64,000 nt of DNA from Hormiphora californensis (lineage: Eukaryota > Ctenophora > Tentaculata > Cydippida > Pleurobrachiidae). The notes under the pieces were generated by a model, which made no database searches, had not been told where the DNA came from, and saw only the letters and a program-made list of their open reading frames with translations. Made by a program: the position numbers and the translations under genes. Positions 39,801-54,164 of this stretch are shown here, one piece after another. Location: the NCBI GenBank assembly GCA_020137815.1, contig CM035357.1, positions 7,799,315 to 7,863,314 on the forward strand, in the 5' to 3' direction. Each line of letters starts with the position of its first letter. Within the stretch, counting starts at the first letter, position 1.

Positions 39801-42800
39801 TGTACACGTAGAAATATGAGTTACCTGTAGCCGTTTTGTCCATTGTACAGTTGAAGCTGCGTTACCAGGTTGTAGAGTTACAGTTGTCCCTCTAATAGCC
39901 CACACATCCTCCTCCTGTACCACGCCCACCAAACTCTCAATCTTAACATACTTCTCACCACTTCTACCATCTGTGTACTTGTAGAATCCTTGAGGAGCAT
40001 GGAATATTTTATGAAGGAGTAGTTAAGGCAAATATAGTAATTTATGAAGGAGTCGTTCGAGATCGAAAGAGCAGATTAGGAAAGCGTGTTTTCCTACCTT
40101 TCAGTTCATCCCTAAAGTTGACGATAACAAACAATTTTCCATTTTCCAGGATTCTGAAGTCCTTGTTATTTGCCGAAATGGGAGTAAGGGGTGATGCTCT
40201 AAACCATGAGACCTCTCCTCCACCAGGTACAGTAATTACATAATTAGATGCTAATTGGATGTAATGGATCTCGTATGAGGCAGGTTCCTCTCGTACGTTA
40301 ACTTTCCATGTGAACCAGGTCTGACCATTGGAACCTGAGGAGAAGGGAGATGTGTCAGGTGTGTGTGGAGACTAGTTTGCATTGGAAAAGAGATGATTTG
40401 CAAAATTCCCGCTACAAATACCCTAACAACTAAAAACTATGTAAAACGTGTGACTCACCGTAGTAGACTGCTTCATGGTTGTACCCAATGTTGGGTATAA
40501 CAAGCTGCTGAGAATTGTAGGAAACATCCGCCGGGGGAGGGTATAGAATCCCTTCCCTGGCTACATACCAAACCAGCTGGTAGGTGCCAACACTGTTGGG
40601 AGAGATAGGGAGAGTCGAGAGATAGAGGGGGGGGGGGTACTGTGGATAGTGGACAAATCATGTGACAAGAGGACTAACACAACTTCATGACATCATCTTA
40701 CCTTGGTGAGAGAGGTACGTCACTACCAAGGAGGGCTGTTATGGTAACGGAATTAGAACCAGCAGGAATTTCCACCACAGTAACCCTGTAAATTGTAACT
40801 GACCCAGAACCGTCAACAGTGTAGTAGTCGCCTAAGAAGGGTGGGGAGTTTTATGACTCACTTCTCATTTATTCTAAAATGTGTAATAATAATTAATTGC
40901 GGCTAATCTAATTGTTGATCTGGTAAGCAGGAAGAACGTGGCTGTTCGAGGCCTCATGGCTCATGGTACAAACGGCCACGTTCTTCCTACTACTTCCTAT
41001 ACCACCTAACTCACCCTGCAAAGTCCGGTCAATGCGAGTTAGAGTAAGAGCATCATTGGTAACCCGGTACATCTGGTCAGATGTAATGGGCCGAGCGTAG
41101 TGGCTTCCACCGGTATTAGTGTACCAGGTGGGTTCTCCCCTCAATACAACTTCACTTCCACTGATAGCCATCACTGGTACTTCCCGGACTGAGGCGTGGG
41201 TGTGTGACATTAGGTAGATTGTAAAGCAGTAAACTTGGAAATATGTAGGAGGGGCTAGTTACCAGAAGTAGCAGGTAGAAGATTATAAAACTGATCCACA
41301 GCCCCGCCCCCTCTCTCAACCACTGCTTTGTAGTACCCCTTAGTGTCCTGGGTAAACTTCCCTATCACAAGACTGGATTGGTAGACTGTATAGACGCTGT
41401 TAGAGGTTAACTGATCTCTGTCTGACTCCTCCATATAGTACCACCGGATACTGGTGGAGCCCGCAATGTCAATACCAAAGGAAATACCTGAAAAACACAG
41501 ATCATGATGCTCCTTATGTGATACCATGGCACGGTTGTTCAATAAAATGTTTGATAAAGGAGCACAACTGACCAATAGGAATGTAGATAGTGGTAACTCC
41601 GTCTGTTGGAATGCGGTTAACTGTCACTTGGTATCCTACCCACCCAGAACTTGTCCTTCCAGTGTATAGACCTGGAATAAAGTAGGTAAGTACCAATGAC
41701 CAATCTTTCAGAACGATTTCAACTATCCTGATTTATGGTGATGCGACCCGAAAATCTCCAGACCTGAGTTTGCAACTCGTACCTTGATCACTGAGTAGTA
41801 CAGCAGGGAAAACAAGTCCATTTGCAGAGGTTCCCTGTTTGAGGTCTAGCTGAAGAGATGTGGGATTCTCAACAAACCACTCTTCTACCCTACCATCTCC
41901 AAACTGCACATAGGTACCTGTGTGGATCAGTTGGTTTTATGAAGGAGCAATATCACTTCTCATTGCCTAGCAACGTGTCAAAATTGGGTGGAAATGTGAT
42001 TGAAACTTGGTGAAAATGATGTTTTTCATTGTACAGAGTAAGGGATAGGGGGTCAGTGATCATTTTATTCTTAAAAAAACTATTCAGACGTTCTTCCTTT
42101 TATTTCAATTTTCATTCAATCTCACACACACACACACACACACTCATTATTTTGTAGACTAGCTACAATTCCGTCCCATATCTTCCCATACCTCTCCTTT
42201 ATTAAATGCACACGTCACACACACTGAATCACACAATTATTGTCTTTGTTTGGTTATTAATATCACACACTTCACTCGAATCACACGTCTAGGAGGTACT
42301 AGTACCGACCAGAACTAATGGTAATCAGAGACAGTTATATCCGAATGACGAATTCCTGGAAGTCCTACACACCATACCACCATCCATCTACCATCTCACA
42401 TGTCCCTCTACCATTTCACATGTCCCTCTACCATTTCACATGTCCCTCTACCATCTCACATGTCCCTCTACCATCTCACATGTCCCTCTACCATCTCACA
42501 TGTCCCTTTACCATCTCACATGTCCCTCTACCATCTCACATGTCCCTTTACCATCTCACATGTCCCTCTACCATCTCACATGTCCCTTTACCATCTCACA
42601 TGTCCCTCTACCATCTCACATGTCCCTCTACCATCTCACATGTCCCTCTACCATCTCACATGTCCCTCTACCATCTCACATGTCCCTTTACCATCTCACA
42701 TGTCCCTCTACCATCTCACATGTCCCTCTACCATCTCACATGTCCCTCTACCATCTCACATGTCCCTCTACCATCTCACATGTCCCTTTACCATCTCACA

Positions 42801-45800
42801 TGTCCCTCTACCATCTCACATGTCCCTCTACCATCTCACATGTCCTAATTTCCTTGTTTGATTTCCATGTCTGACCAGCACAACCAATTAATTTGCAGCT
42901 CTCACACATTTGAAGATCTCACCGCAGCACACGTCGCTTCTTTCTTTTTCTCGCGTTCCACACATGATACAAATCAAACATATCACCTTCAAGAGCGTTA
43001 ATGTTCTCAACCCGCTCCAGGTACACTACTCTAACATCTGTAATGTGGATCCTGCCATAGCTGCTGACTGCGTAGTATCGACCTGAGATAAACAACAATT
43101 ATAGAGGAATAGAGGATAGAGCTTTATTGAAACTCAATCAGAGGTGGGACTGTCCCACTGGGACACTCCCTTAACAAATCATAGTCATAACTTTTAATTG
43201 TTAGTTACCCTGTGAGTAGTTATCGACACTAGGAACAGTATAGGATGTTGCCCTCTGTCCGGGAAGGAGGGTGTAAAGACCATCCTGTCCCAAATGATAC
43301 CATCGCTCTACTGAGTCCAGTCTGCTCTGGATTTTGAGTTGTCGGCCACTGATTACAAACACTGTATCCATGACAACTGAAGTAGTGGGATAATTAGGGG
43401 GGTTTAGGAGGAGAAGTACGGGGTTTCAGGGGGAATTTAAGAGGGGAAATTTAGGAGGGGAACTAGTGGAGGAATTTAGGAGAGGTAGTGAGGTACGGTT
43501 ACTGGTTAGAATTTGACGGTACTGTATGATCTGTATAATTACTGTACGTACCATCAGTGGTGAGTCGAAGATCGAAAAATACAGTTTCACCGCCTGTAAC
43601 GGCCTTGTAGATGGCTTCCTTTTGAGCGGAGAACTCTCGAATAACTAAACGGTTAGCTCCTAGTTGATAATCAGCATTATTTGTTAGTTCAGTGTTGGGC
43701 ACTCTCCACCAGGTCCTAACTACACCTCTCTTCACGTCCAGTGCCACGTCCACCCCTCCAGGGATATAGACCAGCAGGGAACTCTCTAAAAGAGGAGGGA
43801 AGAGGGTGAGAGAAAGGGAAACAGGAAGGGGGCTAGATAGGATAGGTTCATGTTTTGCCCTCTAATTCCCACTTCCTGGTGTTACCTGGTTTATCTGACA
43901 CAGAGAGCTGCCAGGCAAACCACCTGTCACCGTTCTTTCCAAGGTAAAGGCCCTGGTGGGACATGCCAACTGATTCTATAACATACTGCCCCGTCAAGCC
44001 CTGGAGGAGGGGAGTTGTGATTTTGGAGGATACAAAGAATAGTGCCCTGGAAGAGGTGGAGGGGGAGTATAGTTGTGATTTTGGATTTTGGTGCGTGCCA
44101 GCTGCAAGTACAAGGAATTCACACATTCATACACAATCATACAATCAGGATCCTTGCCTTACCTTCAAGGTCTGTAGTATGCCTCTCTCTACCTTGTACC
44201 ATGCTGATACAGCCCCGTTCCTCAACACCACCCTCTCTCCAACCAGGACCTGCAGAGGAGTTATTGGATTGGTTACGAAATAACCTTCACGCGCTGGCAA
44301 GGGAGGGGTAACTTGGTAACCAATTTATTGGAGTGGTCAAGTTTTATGTACAACCAGAACATTTAGTTGTTTTAACTATGGAATATAATGCTTTTGATGG
44401 ATATTAATTGGTTAACTAATTATAATCTCACCTGGATTGTCTCCACAACAGTTGGCATGACAACCCTCCGAATATTAAATGTCTCCGTACTTCCCGTGTT
44501 CGCGTTGACGTAGTGGTATGAACCTAGTAGTGAAGGATGAATCAGCAAACAAACAAAGACAACAATTTCGTATCAAAATATGCCATCCATACCTTCATTT
44601 TCGTAGCTAAGTTTCCGTATGATTAATCCATTATTGACTACATCCACCCCGGATAATACGAGAGGTTGCGTTGCCCCACTTCCCCGATAATACCACTGGT
44701 CTGCACTGTACCGGCTGGTGATTGTGATTCGGATCTCATCTCCCTCCAATGCAAGGATGTCAGTGGTTCTCATGACTAGAAAAAGAGGTGAATTGGTGAC
44801 ATAACCACAATCTTCTTCTTCTAAGTGTGCCGGGTTAGAGGAACCCCAGCGACTATCAAGACTTGTGCCAATGCGATGTGGTCAAGACTTGTCAGTGCTC
44901 TAGTGAGGTAACATAATCACCATGACAACTAATAATATAACTCACCGCTTCCCAGACGAACATCAAAGAAGAGCTCCTTCTCCACTCTTCGTTCTACAAA
45001 TATGGCCCGGTAGTAGCCCTCTAGATCTGCTGACATGCTCCTCAGAACCAACTTTTGACCTGCAGATAAACTGAGTTTTAGTCTCACATATAATACATTG
45101 TAAACTGAAAGGCGGGAGCTATGATGGCCTATGATGCCTTTCCCGGGGGCCGCGTGAGAGAAAATAATGGTGCAATACGTCTTCTACTTCAAGTATGCCC
45201 AAATATCAAATCATCTTACCAGACACGGTGTATCGATTGTTTGACACCAGTTCTCGCTGAGCATCCCCAGAGTTCTGACCAATAAAAAACCTGTAAGAAG
45301 ACACTTGGTAACCATGGTAACCAGTTGGTAACAAAGAGCAGAGTAGTCCTATATCATGGTATAACGATAACATACCATTTTAGTTCACTAATTTGCTGCC
45401 TGAAACTGATCCCAAAACTGTCCCCGGAGAGCACCCAGTACGTTCGGTAGATGTTAGGTTGAGGAAGTACTGTCAGGACAAATAGGAACCAGTCACCACG
45501 GGGACTCTGCCCAATGTAACTTCCTGGAGTTGTTGCAAAGCAGTAATAAAAGTTTGTAAAGCGGCCAATATATAATATATTGAAATGAGTGGTTCTGCAG
45601 AATTCTGCAAGTTTCGGTTTGTGAGGATTGAAGACTAGATTCAGTAGTCAGTACCTCACAAACAGCAGCTACAAAAACACAGTTTAATTACAAGTCCCAT
45701 GACTGTACCTGAATCGCTCTCGGCAGCTCGAACTATCTCCAGCTCAGTTTCCCTGACTAGAAACTTGCTGTTTGGGGATACAGGCACTAGTAGACCGGCA

Positions 45801-48800
45801 GTATCTCGATACCAGGTTACCCTCATGTGGGCAGGGAGGACAACGGTCGAACCAGAGATCACAGACACGTCACGTGTTATTGCTGTAATGAGATTTTATA
45901 AACTGAACAAACTTAGCCAATCTACTGATCTGCCAATTATACCGATACAAATAATATATGAAAGAGTTTTATCTCTTACTGAATTGTTTATGAAGGAGCG
46001 ACTGGACGGTGTAAATTATCGTGTTTCCTTCCTTGTCTGTCATGTAGTATTTTCCTGAAAAAGGCACGATTTATTATAACAGCACACCGGGTGGAGTCTC
46101 AACAACTCTCTAGATCCGCCACTCATCACCATGGTAACTATGGAGACTTGGCAGTTACCTTCGGTATCCTTGTTGATAGAAACAATGATAAGACTCTTAT
46201 CATGGACAACAAATCTAGAATCACCCTCAGATATCACTGATGTCATTCCTGAAATATGTGATTGGAAGGGGGACAAAAAAGGACAAAATAGAGTTGCATT
46301 GACTTCGCTACTACTCAAAACTATGACTTTTCTACCCAGAATCTCAAAACGATTCGTGAATCAGAGTGTATATACCCTCAAGGTTGGTATGTAAGATGGA
46401 TGTAGCGTACATTCCGCTGACTAATGATACCATGGAACCCTCCATCGCCAGAACCACCTCCTCTCTCACTGAAACGACCGCGGGTGTCAAGTTGAATTTA
46501 ACTTTTATAGTACTCGTTCAAACTGAGCGAGTATGAAGAGTGAAGAAGTGTAGGGAGGGGCGAACTAGGGGGCTTACATGTTGTTTCTAGAGGTGCGATG
46601 GTAATCTGTATCACATCAAAGGATCTACCACTGTCAATCACAGCCGTGTAACTACCTGAAACATAAACAGGTCCATTTAATAATAGTTTGGCAAATATGG
46701 TGAGTATAACAAAACGTGTGATTTCATTATTGTGACAATGCGTGAGATGTAACGCATGAGATATAACGCGTTATTTTCCCTTACGGTACATGTCGTTAGT
46801 CAGTCTGTTCACTTCCATTCCGGATTGGGTGAACGTGATCCCGTTGTAAGATTGTACTTTTTCACTTGCACCCTGAAGATATTTCAAGTATAGAAGTGAC
46901 ATAAAAATGATACTGTAATGAACTCGAACTCGCAGAAGAGATACCCTATAATAAAAGGAAGAACAATCATACCATATGCCAGAAGAGAGTGCCAGAAGAT
47001 TTGTGAATGGTGATCCTTAACCACGATCCAAGAGGAACATAGTACGTTCTGGATCTGATCACTGCATGGGTTGAGAAGGCGTGAATCAGTGACAAAATAT
47101 TATAAAAATAAAGAATTCAGATGTTAATCTCGGCTATTTTGTATTTCGGTAACACCTACTAGAATCTGAGATGACAGTGAGATCAAAGAGCACAACCAGG
47201 GAGCCGCTTTCTACATAATACTGTCCCGAGAGATCACCAGAGAGCTGAGAGATAATGAGACCATCTGCTGTCACCCTGAAACCTGTAGGAAAAAACGGAA
47301 GAATCAATATTAGATAGAGACTTTGGCAAGATTCAAGATTCCCCTATCCTGGTTCTAACTTATATATTGCACCTCTCTTTCTTTACTAGCTGTATAAAAG
47401 CTCTCCCTCTCCTGTTTACCTTGTTGACCTGTGCTCTCTATCTCAACAGCAGCACCATCCATAATCCCCCACCATTTAGCATCCGAACCAGCCATGGGTA
47501 GTAACACCTGCTGGCCGGCAAAACCTACAGATTTAACAACTTTTAGACATTATTGTACTTGTGTTATGTGCACCTACAAGATAGATTGGGAAACATAACG
47601 AGCTAAACTGAGCCTATAATTACCATACACACGACGTGTTTCTCCAGCCTTGGAAATACCATGGACCCTCCACACATGAAGACCATTGGGTAGCAGTGCA
47701 ACATAAAGACCTGGAAAAGGGGAAATTAATTGGAGATGGCTAAATAATACAGAGAGTTTTTTTGGATACAAATTACTAATTGTAGCTCATACCAAGATGC
47801 CGTTCCTCAAAGCGTTTGATGGTTAGTGATGTAGCAGAGATTGAGTACTCAGAATTGGATTGAACCAGTTTCATCCTATCTCGAGTGTTGATGAAGTACC
47901 AGACACTAGCCCGTTCATCATTCATCCGCAAAGTTACTCTGTTACCAAACATATGCCATGTTGTCTTGGAAACCCGGTGAGCTGAGATGTAGTGAGGGAG
48001 GTGTGAGGAGGAGTGAGAGGAGTGCTTATCTAGTTCCTCTTTCCTTTGTTCTCTCCTTAGTAAAAGTAACGATCTCACTATTCAACTCACCCATGACTGT
48101 TGGATTGACAACGTAAAAGACTTGTCCGTGGAACCCTCCCTTCACACTACACTCCACATAGATACTGTCCACATCTTGATAGGGACCCTCCCGGATTGTC
48201 AGGGTATATCCACTGTCTGGGGGATGGGGGGATTAGATTGTCAGATTGAGTGAGGGAATCATTTTCAAATCAGAAGATGAAAGGGGAGTGGAGCTTGAAT
48301 AAAAAGGCTAAAAGGAAGGGACACGTTAGTAAATTGTGTTTCAACTCCCTTTAGACGGGAGGAAAGACATTCCTTACCAGTTATTTTGGCGTACTGATCG
48401 TCTCTAATCTCGGAGAGAACACCAGCTCGTGAGTAAAACCAGGACACTTCTCTACAGGTAACGGACCGAGGAAGGGAAAATACCTGAAATGTGCAACACG
48501 TAATGTATTCTCAATAATGAAAAGTTGAATTTAAAATGAACTCTCTATCAACACTGTATATCATATGATTAGTGAAAGGCCTGCTCACCAGGGTTGAAGA
48601 GTAAGCAGTGATTTGTGATTCTCCTCCTCCATGAATCTGTCTTCCAGACAACTCCCATAGGCAAGGTTTGTTATTGTTCTTATCTGAGGAAGGGGAATAT
48701 AACGCTTTTCTACAGTTTTAAGTTCTTCAAAACGTGTGAGTAGATGTATTCCACCGCTATAAAGTGTCTTGGTACCTACCGTAAACTAGATAGAGACCCT

Positions 48801-51800
48801 CGAGGCTGCGGTTTAACCTCCGTACAACCAGGTCTGTTCGAGAGACGGAGTAGTCATTATTGGGAGAGATGGGCCGGAGATCATCCTCGTATACTCTGAA
48901 CCAGACATTGTCAGCATTTGCACCTGAAGTGTGTTTTAATGTGTTTTAGTAGGCAAATAAATGGGAAATGATAGAGAATTCTGAATTAAGAAGTTCATTC
49001 ACTTTCAGTGAATAATTAACTGGAAACTAATTGATAACTTACTCTGGTTAGGGTTGTATAGTTTAACATCCCACCCAATAACACCCGTTATCTTGTAGGA
49101 GGTTGTCATGTCAACAGTCAGTAGTTGGTGATTTAGGGAGGAGGTGGAACCATTGGCGTACACTACCACAGATACATACGTTCCTGAAACATTCAATGTT
49201 AGATATATTTGGAGTTCCGTGAGCGTTATTTGTGAATCATACCCGAATCATACTGTATGAAGTACATAACTGGCTCGGTAACGTAGACTGAGGTGCCCGA
49301 AAGGTTAGGCTGGTAGATCAGGGTGCCATCAACTAGACGATACCAGAGAATCTGGGAGTAGGATCCTGACACATCCACTGATATCCTGAGGAGAGGGTTG
49401 TTGTTTACTTGAAGGTGATTAGAAACATTTTAGAAACATTTGAATTGTCAACACTAATTACCTATTTCGTTGTCCAGTACGATAGAAGACAAGCCTGTCC
49501 CTTGTTCCAGCACCCATCCTCGTTACCCTGAGATCCACAGTAACGACTATCTGATCAGGTCCAATGCCATAGTACAATCCTTCATTGTCAAGTGTAATAT
49601 CTTGTAGTGTGAATCCAGTTTCATCTCCATCTACACTTGCAATTCTACCTATCAGATAGTGTAGTGACTAGGAAGTGGTGACAAACGAAGATCTGTAACC
49701 ATGGCAACATACATCAGGCTTCAAACAAACCTTGAACAAGGGAGTACCAGATCATTCCTGGACGTGGTGGATTCAGGTCCACCCTCACAGTATAGGTCTC
49801 TGGAACATAGACAACCCGGTCAATGTTCGTCGTACTACCACTTCTTCTCACCTGTAAAGTTGAAATAATTTGTGTTACAGTGCTCCTGTATCAAGATGTT
49901 TATATTATAGCGCTCCTTTATAAATAAAACCATCATCACAAACTCACAGTGAGATGGATATAGTAGCTGTCCTGTCCGACTGTAGCCACATAAGTCCCTC
50001 CATCAGCAACATTGAGACTCCCAGGTATCACTAGATACCCATTCTCCGCCCTCCACCCCTCAGCAGTTCTTCCATCATCCCTTCTCCATACTCCCTCCAC
50101 TCCAACACTCCGGAACTGCTCAGGCAATCTAACCGCCGCTCCATATCCCTCAACCCCGACAAGATAAAACTCGAATCTGCGTGTTGGGGTGGAGGTATCC
50201 ACCACCACCAACCACACAACCTCGTGCAGGATGGACCCTGTGCTGGATAGGAACTGGGCTTTATAATACCCAGCATAGTCACGGGATGGGGAGGTAATGT
50301 AGACAGTGTTTCCACGGATATCAATAGTCCCCTGGATGTTTGTCATACCTTCCCAGTTACCACCTGATCATGTAAGGGTTTAGCAATGAAGAAACGAGCA
50401 GTGGAGGCTAGTAAGCATACATAACATCATATGATATTATTCAATCACGTACCTATACGGCGGAACCAGCGGATACTATGGAAGTTAGAGTTCCACAATC
50501 CCCGGAAGGTCAGGGTAGATCCAGGTCGGAAGGATACCTTCTCATCATATCGATCATCTGAACAGTAAAACAGTGAGTTATGAGGATACCTAATGTGTAA
50601 TAGAATGATTGAGTTGCTGACATCCTACCTCGGGTCACCCTGACATCGTACACAAAACTGGAGTCAACATCCCCAAATCCATAGTCAATCTGGGCCTGGT
50701 AAAGACCGGAACTCTCGTATGCTAAGTTGAGGAGTTCAAGGGACCTTCCACCCGCGGACAAAACCCTCTAAAAGAGAAGTTGCACTGTCAAATTGTCAGC
50801 TGCCATGGGCATGAACCCCGTGTGTAGTCACAGAGGGATATATGTTACCTTGTTGGTAGCGGGCATGATAAGCTCAGGTACGGTGCTCCCGGGTGGGTAG
50901 TAGAAACCAGCTAATGATCCTATAATCCTTACATTTGTAGCGGTTAGAGTCGTGCTGCTACCAGGCTGAGATTCAATAACAAACTCAGGAACCTGTAATG
51001 GGGTGGAAGTTAGTACTTCCACAGTAGCTCTTTGCTTTGTTCAGACTGTCTTGATCTTGTGTGGTGATGTATGAATAACTCTTGGCTTGTCTTATCCTCT
51101 ACTAACCGGTGGCCAGGAATTCCTCGCCAAAGCAAATTGATATCTTTCACGGTGACCGTTTGAGCATACAACGTCAGCTAGATAAACAGTGAAATTGTCC
51201 TCTGTGGTGGTTCGGAATTGCAAGATCTGACCTCCAGATAGGATCTTCTGTTGCATTGTTGATTGGAGCAGCGTCATACTGGGAAGTGATAAAAAGTGAG
51301 GGATGTGGGAGCTTTGAAAAATGAAAGTTATGGAAAGCATTAAATTCGAAATGTATTGTTTCCTTACCCATTAGAGTCAACTTTGAACCACTGAGCAGTG
51401 TGGACGGGCATTGAGAGATGAAGAACTGAACTCTGACTTTGCCTTCCGTATACTCGACATGTTTGGGCCGTAAAGGGACTCACGTACAGCCGAAAATGCT
51501 CCCTGTGGAAGTGAGGTTTTATTTTTTCTTTCGTGGAAGTTTCAGTGAAGTTACTTCACCTACTATACTGTTACCATGGTAACAAACTCACAGTCCCCAG
51601 GTCCCCTCTCATACCTCACTTTAGGATTGTAAGCATCATACACGGTATATGAGGCCTCGTCTTGCACCATCAGATTCTTGATCTGCATTACTTTCCCATA
51701 GATATTCAGTCTACTGTGCTCGGGGGCAATTGAAGTCGTGTTATCTCGCAGCCACTTGTAGGCAGAGGATTCAAACGAAGGGGACATAATGGCGTCTCCT

Positions 51801-54122
51801 CCCGCAATGCTATACACTCCAGTGCTCTTGTCTGCACTTCGTCGGCTGGCAACCACGTAGAACCAGCGTGACCACAGCTGACCATCGGAGGACATTTCAG
51901 CCCGGTAGTAACCCTCATCCTCATTCGTAAAACTAGGGAGGTTATAATTTATATTCCTGGATTATGCTCTAATATTATCTTCTATTCTTGCTCTAATCTT
52001 GCTCAGTATAATAACAGACAGCGCTTATAATAGGCAAGAGATGCCCATTATATGTAACCCATTATGTGATTTATGACATGTGCGACGGATATAATTATAG
52101 GCACTGGTCTCTTAGATCGGAGTTAAAGGTTATCGCTGCTGTCTTAGAGCTATTATCACGTCCTGAACAGTCTTATAGGTTGCCAGGGAGTGAAAACTTA
52201 ACTTTTTTATCTGAGCTAACAAAGAGGGAGGCTTCAGCATTACCAACATATAATATAGACTAGCGCACCCATTGGGTGCGCCTCAAGTAAGGGCTTTTTG
52301 ATAACCCACCCGGCTTCGCTGGGTGGTTCTTTTTGCCCCTTTCAACATCTATAAAACGGTTGCCATGGCAACTGAATTGGTAACTATGGGGACTGGCATG
52401 TTAAAAGTCATTCGAAAATATTAACAAACTTCCACTGGAAGTTCCAAAGTGTGAATGACAGCTTATACAGCTTTGGTCATATGAAGTGTTTTATGAAGGA
52501 GCACTGTCGCGTAGAAACGCACTGAACGAACGACCACCACTTCGACGTTCATCTCCGAAATTATAATAGAGATTAAGCGTTAGTTTTCTAACCTGTGGAT
52601 GAGGAGATGTGCACTGTTAGCTTTTAAAACCAGTCTTCCTTCATCCTCTCCATCGGGCAACAGGGCTACCTAGCGGGAATCGGAATTATGGGTGGAAAAA
52701 GTTGTAAGGGTAAAAAAGTTGTGATAATCAATATAATTATTTTACCTCTTGACCCGGAGTTGATGAAGGGGAAAAGAACCAGCGAGGAGTATTTGAACCT
52801 GTTATTCCCTCAACTCTGAGTAGAACGGGACGGAAGAGCGTTCCCTCTACCGGCATCGATCCCGCACCTAATATTTGAATGAGTTCTTTGATCGTGAAAC
52901 CAAGGCCAACTAAAAAGAACAATTTTTTGGGGCCTATCAACCCTAGTTTAAAACCTCATTATATAGTGAGAATTGACCCTAGTTTAATACTTAGTTCCTC
53001 CTCCAGAAAACTTACCAGCAGGATCTCGGACGGACAGGACAAAGACTACTTGGGTCTTTTGGGAGCCATAATCCAGGATGGCAACATAAACCCCAATATC
53101 CTGACTGCAGGTCGTTTGAATTTGCATATGGTGATTCGTGATACTGAACTTGCCTGTAGAAAATTTAATAAACATGGTGATTAGTTGTTCTTATGCTGCT
53201 AGGATTTGAATATTAATGAGCGGCATCCTACTCCTCATATAATAGAGCTGTGAGATATAAACACAACCGTCAACCCAACAAGTCATTTTCTGTACACACA
53301 TCTATATGCAAACGATCCAGAGGGGCAAGTGACTTTGTTTTTTAGCTTTTTCTTTCCTAAATTCCCAGGAGCTCTGCATTATATATGCTAGTTTCAATTA
53401 GGTTATCTAACCTCATCACCCCATATTTTAGAGTTTCATCATGAAAATGGTTTTACTACTCCTGACACTACTTCTACCAGCACTGGGTAGCGACCAGCAA
53501 CTTTTCAATTCTCATCGGCGATGTTTTCAAGTACTCTAGCGAATAATACTGCTACCAAAGCCATAGATGGAAAATTCACCGCATCAAATGCACACTCGGT
53601 ATGCAACGATAAGGAACAAGAGATCTGGATGGAGCTAGAGTTGAAAAACCTTGCTTTGGTTACCAAGGTTACCATCTACCCATCTCATACTAATGATCAA
53701 GAAAATACCTACGAACGACCTGACGGAGCGAAAATATATCAGGTATATGTAACACTTGATCTGCCAAGCCCTAGTAGAGGTCCCAAGCATTTATTTAATG
53801 AATATTATTTCAGGTGACTCCCGAGGGAACGGAGGTATTTTGTGGATCGTATCATCCTGACTGGGATATCAAACCAGAATACTACGAGGTCCCTTGTAAA
53901 CAACAAGACGTGCTCAGTGCGGGATTGATGATTCGTTTAACCAAGACCGGAACCGCATGTTTGCATTTTAAGGAAATTGAAGCTTATGGCTCGATAGTGG
54001 GTAAGTCGAGAAGAGGACAGCATGGGTAACTGGTAAATTATAAGGGATCTTTGAAATGAAAATTGAAAAAGGGGAAGAGGGTAGGAAAAATAACTTCTGT
54101 TGGGCCCAGAAGTTTTGATAGA

Positions 54123-54164
<42 letters not shown>

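Noticed and set aside
42387-42845. CRISPR-like array of 20-bp repeats
   Set aside because: The copies are directly adjacent with no variable spacers, and the setting is an animal intron.
42318-42874. Three overlapping ORFs of 144-176 codons
   Set aside because: They read through a 20-bp tandem repeat in three frames; 20 bp is not a multiple of 3, so all frames stay open by periodicity.
52290-52345. Bacterial Rho-independent terminator
   Set aside because: The hairpin plus T tract fits in shape, but the flanks are spliced animal exons on both sides; kept only as an unexplained hairpin.
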